Under the pieces are notes generated by a model, which was given only the letters and a program-made list of their open reading frames with translations, was not told the origin of the DNA and did no database searches. Below, one piece after another: positions 52,705 to 61,475 of a stretch of DNA of 64,000 nt. Position 1 is the stretch's first letter. Every line of letters starts with the position of its first letter. The position numbers were made by a program, and so were the translations under genes. The DNA is from Pseudomonadota bacterium (GTDB lineage Bacteria > Desulfobacterota > Desulfobulbia > Desulfobulbales > Desulfocapsaceae): NCBI GenBank assembly GCA_018820855.1, contig JAHJNL010000042.1:1-64000 (forward strand), written 5' to 3'.

Positions 52705-53475
52705 ATGGCAGCTGTCACCCAATCATACAGTACGCAGGCGTACACAGGTGTACAACGCTCTCACCCTTTTTTTGGTGGTGATAAGTCTGTCAGCAGCATC
52801 AACTCAACCTCCTCAAACTCCCAAAACACCGATTCCCTCACTCTCTCTGCTGAAGGGCAAGAACTTTCCCGCAACTCTTCGACAATGCCTGTTACTGAGG
52901 AGAAGGAAAATCTGACAGATACAGAAGGACAACAAGCTGACGAGAAAAACCTTTCGGAAGAACAAGTCAGGCAAATTTCTGAATTAAAAAGACGAGATAG
53001 TGAAGTAAAGGCCCACGAACAGGCGCATCTTGCAGCTGCTGGCCAATACGCTGCCGGCGGCGCCTCTTTTTCTTACCAGACTGGGCCTGATGGAAAACGC
53101 TATGCAACTGGCGGCGAAGTGCCCATTGATATTGGCAAAGAGAGCAGTCCTGAAGCCACCATCCAAAAAATGCGCACAGTCAAACGAGCGGCCCTGGCTC
53201 CTGCAAGCCCATCATCAGCTGACCGCAGCATCGCAGCCCAGGTAACCTCCATAGAAGCCCAGGCCATGAGTGAACTCCTGAGCAACGTAAGAGTAAAATC
53301 CGCACAGGAACCTCTTTCTAAAACCGACAAAGGTGATGACAGCCGCGAAACAGAAACTTCTGCCAGAGCACCAGTAAATGTTCAGAATGACAGCCCATCA
53401 ACATCTCCTTTTTCTGAATTAACTCGCAGAACTATGAATGCTGCCTATCAGACCATGGCTGACATGGCAACCTGA
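52705..53475 (+). CDS. SprA-related putative metalloprotease
   Basis: 256 residues. The conserved core at about 95-200 carries the HExxH zinc motif (EVKAHEQAHLAAAGQYA) followed by GGASFSYQTGPDGKRYATGGEVPIDIGKESSPEATIQKMRTVKRAALAPASPSSADRSIAAQ, the hallmark of the SprA-related family. The flanks are low-complexity Ser/Thr/Glu. No signal peptide is evident, and the substrate is unknown. Upstream non-coding DNA (52442-52704) is AT-rich with no feature called. Confidence 0.87.
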   Translation: MAAVTQSYSTQAYTGVQRSHPFFGGDKSVSSINSTSSNSQNTDSLTLSAEGQELSRNSSTMPVTEEKENLTDTEGQQADEKNLSEEQVRQISELKRRDSEVKAHEQAHLAAAGQYAAGGASFSYQTGPDGKRYATGGEVPIDIGKESSPEATIQKMRTVKRAALAPASPSSADRSIAAQVTSIEAQAMSELLSNVRVKSAQEPLSKTDKGDDSRETETSARAPVNVQNDSPSTSPFSELTRRTMNAAYQTMADMAT

Positions 53476-53525
53476 TTGTTCTTAAAAGCTTTCCTCTAAC
53501 CAATCTTCTCTGCCGGCAACACACA

Positions 53526-54839
53526 ATGCAACAGGAACAATTCAACAAACAGCTTTTTGATTTTCTGCATCAAGCATCCACTCCATTCCATGCTGCTGAG
53601 TATCTTGCCGATCATTTCCACCAGGCTGGCTTTCAACGTCTCCTGGAAACAGAAAACTGGAATACCGAACCGGGAAAAGGATATTATTCTATTCGGGACA
53701 ACGGTACTCTTCTTGCCTTCAGGATAGCTGACGAACCTTGTGAATTCACACCATGGAGAATGACTGGAGCCCATACGGACAGCCCTGCCCTGCAACTCAA
53801 GCCGCTTCCGGACAGGAGTGGCAATTCATATACACAACTTGGCGTCGAGGTGTATGGAGGCCCCCTGCTCGCCACCTGGTTCGATCGCGATCTTGGGATA
53901 GGCGGGCGTGTCACAATCATTGACGAAAACGACACCATCAAAATTCGACTTTTGGACTTCCGGAGACCGGTTGTCACTATTCCCAGCCTTGCCATTCACC
54001 TGGACAGAAAGACAAATGAAGAGCATACAATAGACCGGCAGAATCATCTCTACCCTCTCTTTAGCCAAGCTCTTCATAATGATGCTTCTTCACCTTTCAG
54101 CGCTATCATCCGACAACAGTTGCAAAAACAATACCCCGACCTATCGTTGCGGGAAATACTGGGATTTGATCTTTTCTGCTACGATACGCAGCCTCCAACC
54201 TTTCTCGGGATTAAGGGTGAATTCATATCAGCCTCCCGCCTCGACAATCTGGTCAGCTGCTTTGTCGGAGCCCAGGCCCTTCTTCAAGACAAGGTATTCG
54301 ACAATTGCCTGCTGTTGTGCAGTAACCATGAGGAGATTGGTTCTTCCAGTGTTGCCGGGGCCCACGGAAATTTTCTCCAGACCGCACTAGAACGTTTGCT
54401 GCCAAACGCTCCTTCCCGGCAGACGACCCTAAACCGTTCTTTTTTACTCTCCCTCGATAACGCCCATGCACTACATCCCAATTTTGTGGAAAAGCATGAC
54501 CCTCAACATCTTCCTCTGCTCAATCATGGACCTGTAATCAAATATAATGCCAATCAACGCTACGCGACAACCGGCCGTTCTGCTGCCCTGTACAAAACAC
54601 TGGCCCATGAGGCAGGAGTCTTTCCACAGGAATTTGTTATGAAAAACGATATGGCCTGCGGCAGCACCATCGGCCCCATTACCGCAACCAACCTGGGAAT
54701 ACAGACAGTAGATCTTGGAATTCCAAGCCTTGCCATGCATTCCATTCGTGAAATTACCGGAGCCAAGGACCCCTATTTGCTCTTCAAAACCATTGCCCAC
54801 TTTTACAGCCGGCCACAACTTCCACAATACGAGGAGTAA
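53526..54839 (+). CDS. apeB: M18 family aminopeptidase
   Basis: 437 residues; cytosolic di-metal aminopeptidase preferring acidic or neutral N-termini. Metal-binding and catalytic marks: TGAHTDSPALQLKP (His, about 80), SRLDNLVSCF with the bridging Asp (about 240), CSNHEEIGSSSVAGAHG with the catalytic Glu pair (about 262-275), LSLDNAHALHPNF and MKNDMACGSTIGPITA. The length is typical. It follows the SprA-related gene by 50 bases and may share its transcript. Confidence 0.93.
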   Translation: MQQEQFNKQLFDFLHQASTPFHAAEYLADHFHQAGFQRLLETENWNTEPGKGYYSIRDNGTLLAFRIADEPCEFTPWRMTGAHTDSPALQLKPLPDRSGNSYTQLGVEVYGGPLLATWFDRDLGIGGRVTIIDENDTIKIRLLDFRRPVVTIPSLAIHLDRKTNEEHTIDRQNHLYPLFSQALHNDASSPFSAIIRQQLQKQYPDLSLREILGFDLFCYDTQPPTFLGIKGEFISASRLDNLVSCFVGAQALLQDKVFDNCLLLCSNHEEIGSSSVAGAHGNFLQTALERLLPNAPSRQTTLNRSFLLSLDNAHALHPNFVEKHDPQHLPLLNHGPVIKYNANQRYATTGRSAALYKTLAHEAGVFPQEFVMKNDMACGSTIGPITATNLGIQTVDLGIPSLAMHSIREITGAKDPYLLFKTIAHFYSRPQLPQYEE

Positions 54840-54971
54840 CCTAATTCACTCTTTTCAGCACCCCTTGAGGGGCACAGATGCCTTAGTGGTTGCCAGTATG
54901 GGCAGAGGAGGTATATTGTTTTACAACTTTATTGCAAATGATATGTAAATTAATCAGTCCCAAGGCACTAC

Positions 54972-55619
54972 ATGCTCCGATATCTTCTTTTGATCGCTAC
55001 ACTCCTCTCTTGCAGTTCTCTGCTATTCCCTGCGGAGAGCGATGCGACTCAATTGCAGCATGCACTGAACAAGTATAAAAACACCGGGGTTCCAAGTCAG
55101 TCACTTAAACGCTTATCACCTTACAATCGTTTAATTAATTACTACTCTCACTTTACTTTTTTCCGTCCACGTCACAAAGTCAGTCCCGACTTTATCAGGG
55201 CTTTGATCCTGGCTGAATCAAGTGCTGATCCTCTTGCGGTTTCAACAAAGGGTGCCATCGGCTTAGGGCAGATCATTTACTCCACAGGGAAACAAGCAGC
55301 AAAAGAGCTCTCCTCTTCGCAATTCACGTTTCGTCATGTCAGCCGAAATACTCTTGCACACCTTACAGAAGAAGACCTTTTTGACCCTGCAGTCAATATC
55401 CTTCTTACCTGTTATCTTATTTCTAAATACAATTACAAATTTAACGGCAGGATAGAGCTGGTGATATCGGCATGGAATGCTGGGGAAAATCTTGTCATTC
55501 TAAAAAAAGGACACCCTGCACCCTACCAGGAAACATACAATCTCATCGGCAAGGTAAACAGCTACTATATCGACCTGATACAAAAACGTAAGCGAAAATC
55601 CACTTATCGAAAAAGATAA
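54972..55619 (+). CDS. Lytic transglycosylase (SLT domain)
   Basis: 215 residues: signal peptide (YLLLIATLLSCSSLLFPAES), then an SLT goose-type lysozyme domain with the catalytic Glu in FIRALILAESSADPLAVST (about 80), KGAIGLGQII and the AWNAGE motif (about 172). It cleaves peptidoglycan glycan strands in the periplasm. The CSS near the signal-peptide end could be a lipobox (LLSC), making it a possible lipoprotein. The C-terminus is strongly basic. Confidence 0.9.
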   Translation: MLRYLLLIATLLSCSSLLFPAESDATQLQHALNKYKNTGVPSQSLKRLSPYNRLINYYSHFTFFRPRHKVSPDFIRALILAESSADPLAVSTKGAIGLGQIIYSTGKQAAKELSSSQFTFRHVSRNTLAHLTEEDLFDPAVNILLTCYLISKYNYKFNGRIELVISAWNAGENLVILKKGHPAPYQETYNLIGKVNSYYIDLIQKRKRKSTYRKR

Positions 55620-56063
55620 GTTTTGCAATCGCACCTTTTTTCTTTCATTAATAAATCAAGCCCTTCATCAATAGCATTCCTTCTCCCTTAACACACCAAG
55701 ACTGTCTCTTATTCCCAACTACTAATTATGTTTTCATAATAACGACCTTTCTCCTCCCATCATTCATCAATATTTATAATAAAATTCAGCAAGCAACCAT
55801 GCTTACAAAAAAACAACCTTCAAGAGAAACAGAACGTCCTCCCGGCCCAAAAAGAAATTCATTATCGTAACAAATTATTTGACCTTCTTTTTCATTCATG
55901 ACAAACTTACCATAAGTTCTTTATATATTATTTTAACTAACATTTATCATTTTTGGAGAGGCACTGCTGTCCGGACGCAACAACTTAATTCAAAAATATT
56001 TTATTGGGACGTCAGGCACAGCACAAAAGAAGATCAAGCAATTATCAACTCAAGGAGAGTCCT
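55620..56063. other. AT-rich intergenic region upstream of tolC
   Basis: 444 bases with no gene. Holds the tolC promoter; AAGGAG at about 56052 is its ribosome binding site. Confidence 0.4.
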
Positions 56064-57425
56064 ATGAAATGGTCACAACTTTCCAGTGCTGTCGCGGTTG
56101 GGGGTATTTTATTTTTAGGATATTATAACCTTCAGGCTGAAACACTTACTGAAGCGGTTGACGAAGTTATTCAGACCAACCCTGAAATTCGAACAATCGC
56201 TCATAATCGTCTGGCAAGAGACCAGGAAGTAAGACAGGCTCGGTCCGGCTATATGCCGAGATTAGATGTAAATGCAGGAATTGGTACTCAAGAAATATAC
56301 GAACCCGAAGACAACAGTCTGACTCCCAGCCAGGTTCAACTCAGTCTCAGACAAAATATCTTTGCCGGATTTGCAGATATGAATGAGGTGGACCGACAAG
56401 AAGCGAGGGTTCGCTCAGCGGCCTATCATCTTCAGGGGACCACCGAAAATATAGCGCTGAAGGCCGCAAAGGTTTATATCGATGTTCTCAGAAACCAGGA
56501 GCTTCTTGCCCTGTCTCAACAAAATCTTGAAACCCATCTGAGAATTTCAGACCAGATCGGCCTGCGCAGCGACTCCGGAATCGGCAGCAGAGCAGACAGT
56601 GATCAGGCCTTGGGACGTGTAGCCCTTGCGCAATCCAATGTTGTCGTAACCCAAACAAACCTTATTGATGCAAAAAGCAACTACCTGGCAGTGGTAGGCC
56701 ACTTACCCGGCGAACTGCAGAAACCGACATCACCCGATGAGCTGATACCGGTATCTCTTGAGCAGGCGGAACAGATTGCCTTGGAAAAACACCCTACCCT
56801 CAAGTCAGCTGAGGCCGACATAGAGGCAAGAAGAGAACAGTATGAAGTAGCTAAGGCGCCGTATATGCCTATCATCGATGTTGAAGTCGACCAAACCTGG
56901 GAAGAAGATTATGACCGGCTTGAAGGAAGGGATGAAGATCTCACGGCTATGATCAGACTCCGCTACAATCTCTTTCAGGGCTTCAAGGATCAAGCCCGTA
57001 AGGTGGAAACGACTCAGCAGATAAGTGAAGCACAAGAGATCCGCAACAACACCCACAGACAAGTTGTCGAATCAATAAGGCTTTCCTGGATGGCCCTGCA
57101 AGCTGTTATGGATAGCGTACCATACCGAGAGGAAAGGGTGAGAGCAACCTTGGCCACCGCTGAAGCCTACACGAAACAATTTAATCTTGGCAAGCGCACA
57201 CTGCTTGATGTTCTCGATACAGAAGCAGAATTAATTAACGCCAAAAAAGATCTGGTCAACACCCATTACGATGGCCTCTATGCACAATACCGTATTCTCA
57301 ATGGTACAGGTCAACTTGTCACCGCTCTTTCTCTGGAGTGGCCTGAAGAGAGTCGTGTAGACACCAACGATCAAAGCGAACGCACCCCCATCAAAGAACA
57401 AGCAGTGACTGCACAAACGGAATAG
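56064..57425 (+). CDS. tolC: TolC-family outer-membrane efflux/secretion protein (LapE-like)
   Basis: 453 residues: signal peptide (SAVAVGGILFLGYYNLQAET), then two OEP repeats of long coiled-coil helices (LTEAVDEVIQTNPEI, RQARSGYMPRLDVNAGIG, QVQLSLRQNIFAGF; second repeat at APYMPIIDVEVDQTW, IRLRYNLFQGFKDQARK). It forms a trimeric outer-membrane channel for type I secretion. It stands just before lapG and lapD genes, so it probably exports their adhesin substrate, as LapE does in Pseudomonas. ABC transporter and membrane-fusion partners are not in the window. Start fixed by AAGGAG before 56064. Confidence 0.9.
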   Translation: MKWSQLSSAVAVGGILFLGYYNLQAETLTEAVDEVIQTNPEIRTIAHNRLARDQEVRQARSGYMPRLDVNAGIGTQEIYEPEDNSLTPSQVQLSLRQNIFAGFADMNEVDRQEARVRSAAYHLQGTTENIALKAAKVYIDVLRNQELLALSQQNLETHLRISDQIGLRSDSGIGSRADSDQALGRVALAQSNVVVTQTNLIDAKSNYLAVVGHLPGELQKPTSPDELIPVSLEQAEQIALEKHPTLKSAEADIEARREQYEVAKAPYMPIIDVEVDQTWEEDYDRLEGRDEDLTAMIRLRYNLFQGFKDQARKVETTQQISEAQEIRNNTHRQVVESIRLSWMALQAVMDSVPYREERVRATLATAEAYTKQFNLGKRTLLDVLDTEAELINAKKDLVNTHYDGLYAQYRILNGTGQLVTALSLEWPEESRVDTNDQSERTPIKEQAVTAQTE

Positions 57426-57449
57426 TTTTCGTCACATTGCTCACAACTC

Positions 57450-57486
57450 AAACGGGACAGAATTTTATATTCTGTCCCGTTTTTTC
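57450..57486 (+). terminator. Terminator after tolC
   Basis: Perfect 13-bp stem AACGGGACAGAAT/ATTCTGTCCCGTT with a 5-base loop followed by a T run, 25 bases after tolC. It separates tolC from lapG transcriptionally. Confidence 0.92.
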
Positions 57487-57780
57487 TTTCACCCCACTCC
57501 CCTGTTTTTTTTATACCCCTCCAACAGATTCAGCTCATCCCCGCTCTTTTGGATGATATCGCTGCTGACCTCCCTGCAACAGTTCTTCATACAACTCATT
57601 TCTTGTAATTTTACTGTCATAATTTTCAGTTAATTACCTTTCGCACCAAATCTATTTTCATTTACTCTAAAATCTCCTTCAGTTTTCTGTTTTAGCGACT
57701 ACAATAAGTTGCAGAGCTAAAGTAATCTTACAATCATCCAAACATCCCCCCTCTTCCATTATGCTGATTTTTGTTTTTGA
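57487..57780. other. Intergenic region upstream of lapG
   Basis: About 295 AT-rich bases with no gene or repeat of note; presumably the lapGD promoter. Confidence 0.35.
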
Positions 57781-58494
57781 ATGGCACCAGATTTGAAGTT
57801 ACTCTCTGGGTACATATTTTGTTTTGCCAATCCACAGCGCTGGATCCTTTTGGCCCTCTGTTTTTTCATAGTTGCAATTGTTGCCTTTCCGGGCACAGCT
57901 TTGTCAGCCGGCGACTTTACTCTGGACCAGTCCATACTGAATGCTGCTGAGAAAAAATATAATCATATGGCCGTTAAACGACTTCTCGCCTGGCAGGATC
58001 TTATTCGCAACAACCAATCAATCAGTGAAACCAAGAAACTGGAAAAAGTGAATCACTTTTTTAATTCTATTGATTTTGTCGAAGATGCCATACACTGGAA
58101 ACAAAAAGATTACTGGGCGACTCCTGTTGAATTCATTGCCAGTGACGGAGGTGATTGTGAAGATTTTTCCCTTGCAAAATACTTTACATTAAAGGCCCTC
58201 GGGGTATCAGAAAAAAAACTTAACCTCACCTACGTCAAGGCTCTGGAACTCAACCAGGCACATATGGTATTAACTTATTATTCCTCTCCAGCTGCAGAAC
58301 CATTGATTCTCGACAACTTGATTCAGGAAATCCGCCCAGCATCTCAGCGGAAAGACCTGATGCCGGTATACAGCTTTAATGGGTTAGGCCTGTGGATAGC
58401 CAAAGAAAGAGGGCAAGGACAGATGGTCGGTTCCAGCGACAGGTTAACGAAATGGCAAGGTGTTCTTCAACGCATGCCTGACGGACTTCAATAA
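57781..58494 (+). CDS. lapG: LapG-type periplasmic cysteine protease (bacterial transglutaminase-like, BTLCP)
   Basis: 237 residues. Hydrophobic signal segment (about 20-42), then the BTLCP fold with the catalytic Cys in GGDCEDFS (about 125), His in LNQAHMVLTYY (about 160) and Asp in ILDNLI. The acidic residues flanking the Cys (D-C-E) are the calcium-binding pair of LapG. LapG cuts the N-terminal tether of giant adhesins at a double-alanine site to release biofilm. The gene is followed 16 bases later by lapD, which would sequester it at high c-di-GMP. No clear ribosome binding site precedes the ATG, so the start is less certain. Confidence 0.9.
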   Translation: MAPDLKLLSGYIFCFANPQRWILLALCFFIVAIVAFPGTALSAGDFTLDQSILNAAEKKYNHMAVKRLLAWQDLIRNNQSISETKKLEKVNHFFNSIDFVEDAIHWKQKDYWATPVEFIASDGGDCEDFSLAKYFTLKALGVSEKKLNLTYVKALELNQAHMVLTYYSSPAAEPLILDNLIQEIRPASQRKDLMPVYSFNGLGLWIAKERGQGQMVGSSDRLTKWQGVLQRMPDGLQ

Positions 58495-58510
58495 TTATAA
58501 GGTAGTTTCT

Positions 58511-60478
58511 ATGACCCTTTACAGGCAACTCCTGATTTTCATGCTGTCACTTTTTTTCATTCTCTATATCGGAACATGGTACGCCAAGTTACAGTCCACT
58601 CGCAATTTCCTTGTCAACCAGCTGGAATCTCACGCTCAGGACACCGCCACGTCCCTCGGTCTCTCCATCTCCCCGCATATAGCAGCCGATGACATGGTAA
58701 CTGTAGAAACCATGATCAGTGCCGTATTTGACCGTGGGTATTACCGGATTATCAGACTCCAGGATATAGAAAACAACCCACGATATGAACAAACGCTGGA
58801 AATCAAAATCCAAGGCGTTCCTCTCTGGTTTATCCATATGATCCCCCTGGAAGCCCCAGGAGCAAAAGCCATAGTCATGTCCGGCTGGAATCAGGCCGGA
58901 ACAATTTATGTGGAGAGCCATACCGGGTATGCCTACAAGACACTCTGGGACACCACCGTGAAAACGGCTATCTGTTTTGTAATTGCAGGCATAGCCGTTA
59001 TGATTCTGGGCTCCATTGGTATTGCCATCCTGCTCCGACCGTTGCGGCGTGTAGAACAGCAGGCTGAAGCCCTCTGTCGCAAGGAATATCAGATCCAAGA
59101 TCCATTGCCCAAGACAAGAGAGCTGAGACAGGTTGTATCAACGATGAACAAGATGACCACAAGGGTCAAAAGCATGTTTGAAGAACAGGCAGCAATTGCC
59201 GAAAACTTCAGAAAAAATGCCTATAGTGATATGTTGACCGGGCTTGGCAACCGGAGATATATTGAAGGCCAGGTAACAGCCCGCGTAGATCGAAAAGGCG
59301 TAATTCTAAAAGGCGCATTTCTCCTGGTACAGATCCACAATCTCCAAAAACTCAACCAGGACAAAGGATTTGAGGCAGGCGACAACCTGATCAAACGAGT
59401 TGCAGAAATCTTGTGTAACGCGACCAAGCAAACAGTAACCAACAATGCCATTGCCAGACTCACCGGTGGTGATTTTGTCATTTTCCTACCGGATGTAGCC
59501 ATGGAAGACGCCGAAGCTCTAGCAGAAACTGTTACCAGAGACTTAGCCCGACTGGCCGACGAACATCTCACCGGCAATGCGAATATTGGCCACATAGGAG
59601 GAGTGGCATATGACCACTCCTGCTCTTTCAGCCAACTTGTGGCAGAGGCAGATGCAGTGCTTCGCTCAGCACAGCAACAGGGCGCCAACAGTTGGGAAAT
59701 TCACTTCTTGTCCGAAACAACAGATAAAGTTCCCCAAGGTGAACAGGAATGGAAAACGACCTTTTCATCGGTCCTGACAAGTAAAAAGCTGTTGCTTGTC
59801 GGCCAACCCGTTGTCACTGCAGACAATAAAAGGAGTCCTCTACAGATAGAATTTTTTGCACGCATTCCTCTTCCCGACAGTGAGAAAATAATCTGCGCCG
59901 GCGTATTCATGCCCATTGCCGAACGCCTCGACCTTGTCTCTTCTTTTGACCGAATTATCCTGGAAAAAGTTCTGCTGATCGATGCAGACGAGTATGATTT
60001 CAAAGAAATTGCTGTCAATATCTCTCCAGCCTCTCTACGGGATACTTCTTTTATCCAATGGATCCTAACGGAACTCAAAAAGGGCCGTTCTCACCTGCCC
60101 AAACTCATATTTGAATTCGCCGAATTTACTGCCGTACAACACCTGGAGGAGTTACGTCACTTTTCTGCAGAAGTTAAAAAGCTTGGCCACGATATCGGTC
60201 TTGACCATTTTGGTCAAAGTTTTACCAATTTCGGATATCTTAAATCGTTGCAGCCTGCGTATGTCAAAATTGACAGGGCCTACACGAATGAACTCGGTAA
60301 TGAACAAAGCGATTCCTACTTTTTTATCGCTTCCCTCTGCTCCGTTGCTCATAGTCTCGACATTCTGGTTGTCGCCGAGGGAGTGGAAGAAGAAAAACAG
60401 TTTCAGATGCTGTGCAGCTTAAATCTCGACGGAGTCCAAGGATATTTTATTGCCAAACCCACTACAATATTATCGTGA
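58511..60478 (+). CDS. lapD: LapD-type c-di-GMP receptor with degenerate GGDEF and EAL domains
   Basis: 655 residues: TM1 (about 8-24), periplasmic LapD_MoxY domain (about 25-150) that binds LapG, TM2 (about 155-178), a HAMP-like helix with RPLRRVEQQAEAL, GGDEF domain (about 235-390) and EAL domain (about 420-655). The catalytic motifs are changed as in receptor LapD proteins: TGGDF for GGDEF, EFFARI for the EAL segment and LDHFGQSF for DDFGTGY, while NISP, VKIDRAY and AEGVE are kept. It should bind c-di-GMP without making or breaking it and signal inside-out to LapG. Start at 58511 follows AAGGTAG; an upstream start inside lapG is less likely. Confidence 0.9.
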   Translation: MTLYRQLLIFMLSLFFILYIGTWYAKLQSTRNFLVNQLESHAQDTATSLGLSISPHIAADDMVTVETMISAVFDRGYYRIIRLQDIENNPRYEQTLEIKIQGVPLWFIHMIPLEAPGAKAIVMSGWNQAGTIYVESHTGYAYKTLWDTTVKTAICFVIAGIAVMILGSIGIAILLRPLRRVEQQAEALCRKEYQIQDPLPKTRELRQVVSTMNKMTTRVKSMFEEQAAIAENFRKNAYSDMLTGLGNRRYIEGQVTARVDRKGVILKGAFLLVQIHNLQKLNQDKGFEAGDNLIKRVAEILCNATKQTVTNNAIARLTGGDFVIFLPDVAMEDAEALAETVTRDLARLADEHLTGNANIGHIGGVAYDHSCSFSQLVAEADAVLRSAQQQGANSWEIHFLSETTDKVPQGEQEWKTTFSSVLTSKKLLLVGQPVVTADNKRSPLQIEFFARIPLPDSEKIICAGVFMPIAERLDLVSSFDRIILEKVLLIDADEYDFKEIAVNISPASLRDTSFIQWILTELKKGRSHLPKLIFEFAEFTAVQHLEELRHFSAEVKKLGHDIGLDHFGQSFTNFGYLKSLQPAYVKIDRAYTNELGNEQSDSYFFIASLCSVAHSLDILVVAEGVEEEKQFQMLCSLNLDGVQGYFIAKPTTILS

Positions 60479-60513
60479 AACAAAAGAAAGGTAGCAGTTG
60501 GCACCGTTCCCTT

Positions 60514-60843
60514 TCAGATGATATCGTCGACAACCAAAGATTCGGTTCCCATCTGCTGCCGCACTTTTTTTCTTTCCCGAATCTTCTCCTGAGCATCTTC
60601 AGGTAAGTCCGTATACATAATGAGATTCTTTGCGACAAGAAGATCAACAAGATCTTCCAGAATACGAATAATCCCCAGATCCGAAACCGATAGTATTTTT
60701 ACCCATAAATCAGAATCTCCGTTTTCTGCCAAAAACTGCAGAATCTCCTCATCTATAGCCGACTTTAATTCTGTACCTTCTTTATCACCCCGCTTAGAAA
60801 CTGCGACAATTTTCCCCTCACTGTTTCTTTCAATATAGAGCAC
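60514..60843 (-). CDS. Conserved hypothetical protein ("tryptophan synthase beta-like" small protein)
   Basis: 109 residues: MLYIERNSEGKIVAVSKRGD at the start, EEILQFLAENGDS in the middle and DLGIIRILEDLVDLLVAKNLIMYTDLPEDAQEKIRERKKVR in the second half. This matches a widespread proteobacterial family misleadingly annotated as tryptophan-synthase-beta-like, for which no enzymatic function is shown. The fold is probably helical and cytosolic. Convergent with lapD. Confidence 0.75.
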   Translation of the reverse strand: MLYIERNSEGKIVAVSKRGDKEGTELKSAIDEEILQFLAENGDSDLWVKILSVSDLGIIRILEDLVDLLVAKNLIMYTDLPEDAQEKIRERKKVRQQMGTESLVVDDII

Positions 60844-61475
60844 GTTTCACCCCTTTCTTCTCTGATATTACTATCTGTTAACTGTATAGAAAAAAGTAAC
60901 CTGGCATATGGATCTTCATGGCCAATAGCGCATAACCTATTTTCATCATATATTGACAACACAAGTATATCCAGAAACAAAACTGACCCTGCTATTAAAT
61001 AGTGAGCACTCAATTAAGTCATTTTTAAAAAAACAATGGCAGGTGAAAAAATGCGTGTTTGTCTACTATAAACATCATATTGATTTCAAACATAATACTG
61101 TCAGGTTATCGGAGCGGCTTTCCTTTAATATACGAGCCAGCACAGGCAAAAAAGTGACGTGGTAGAATATATTGGAACTCAAAAAGATATCTATGGATGG
61201 TACGTTAATGTTTCCAGACTGCAGGAAAACTGATTTTTGCTGCTGCGACATATAAAGATACTCTTTTTTTTTTGTTCCTTGACAATAGTGACCCCTCTAA
61301 ATGTTATACTACACATGGCTACTCCTCCTTCGCTATGCGATATTATCAATGTAGTACATGTTGATTATGTGATATATTGTTACAAGTTGTGAGAGTTAGC
61401 CTTTTCTTCATAGCTTATCCTCCTTCAAGTTCTGAACAGGAAAAAGAAGATGAAATCTCAGAGGGGACAGTCATA
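60844..61475. other. 632-bp AT-rich intergenic region
   Basis: No credible gene. TTGACA at 61279-61284 and TATACT at 61305-61310 resemble promoter elements, but the 20-base spacing is too long for a standard sigma-70 promoter, so none is called. GAGGGGA at about 61461 is the next gene's ribosome binding site. Confidence 0.4.

Noticed and set aside
61279-61310. TTGACA...TATACT promoter before the LysM/FecR gene
   Set aside because: The spacing is 20 bases, outside the usual 16-19, and nothing else supports it.
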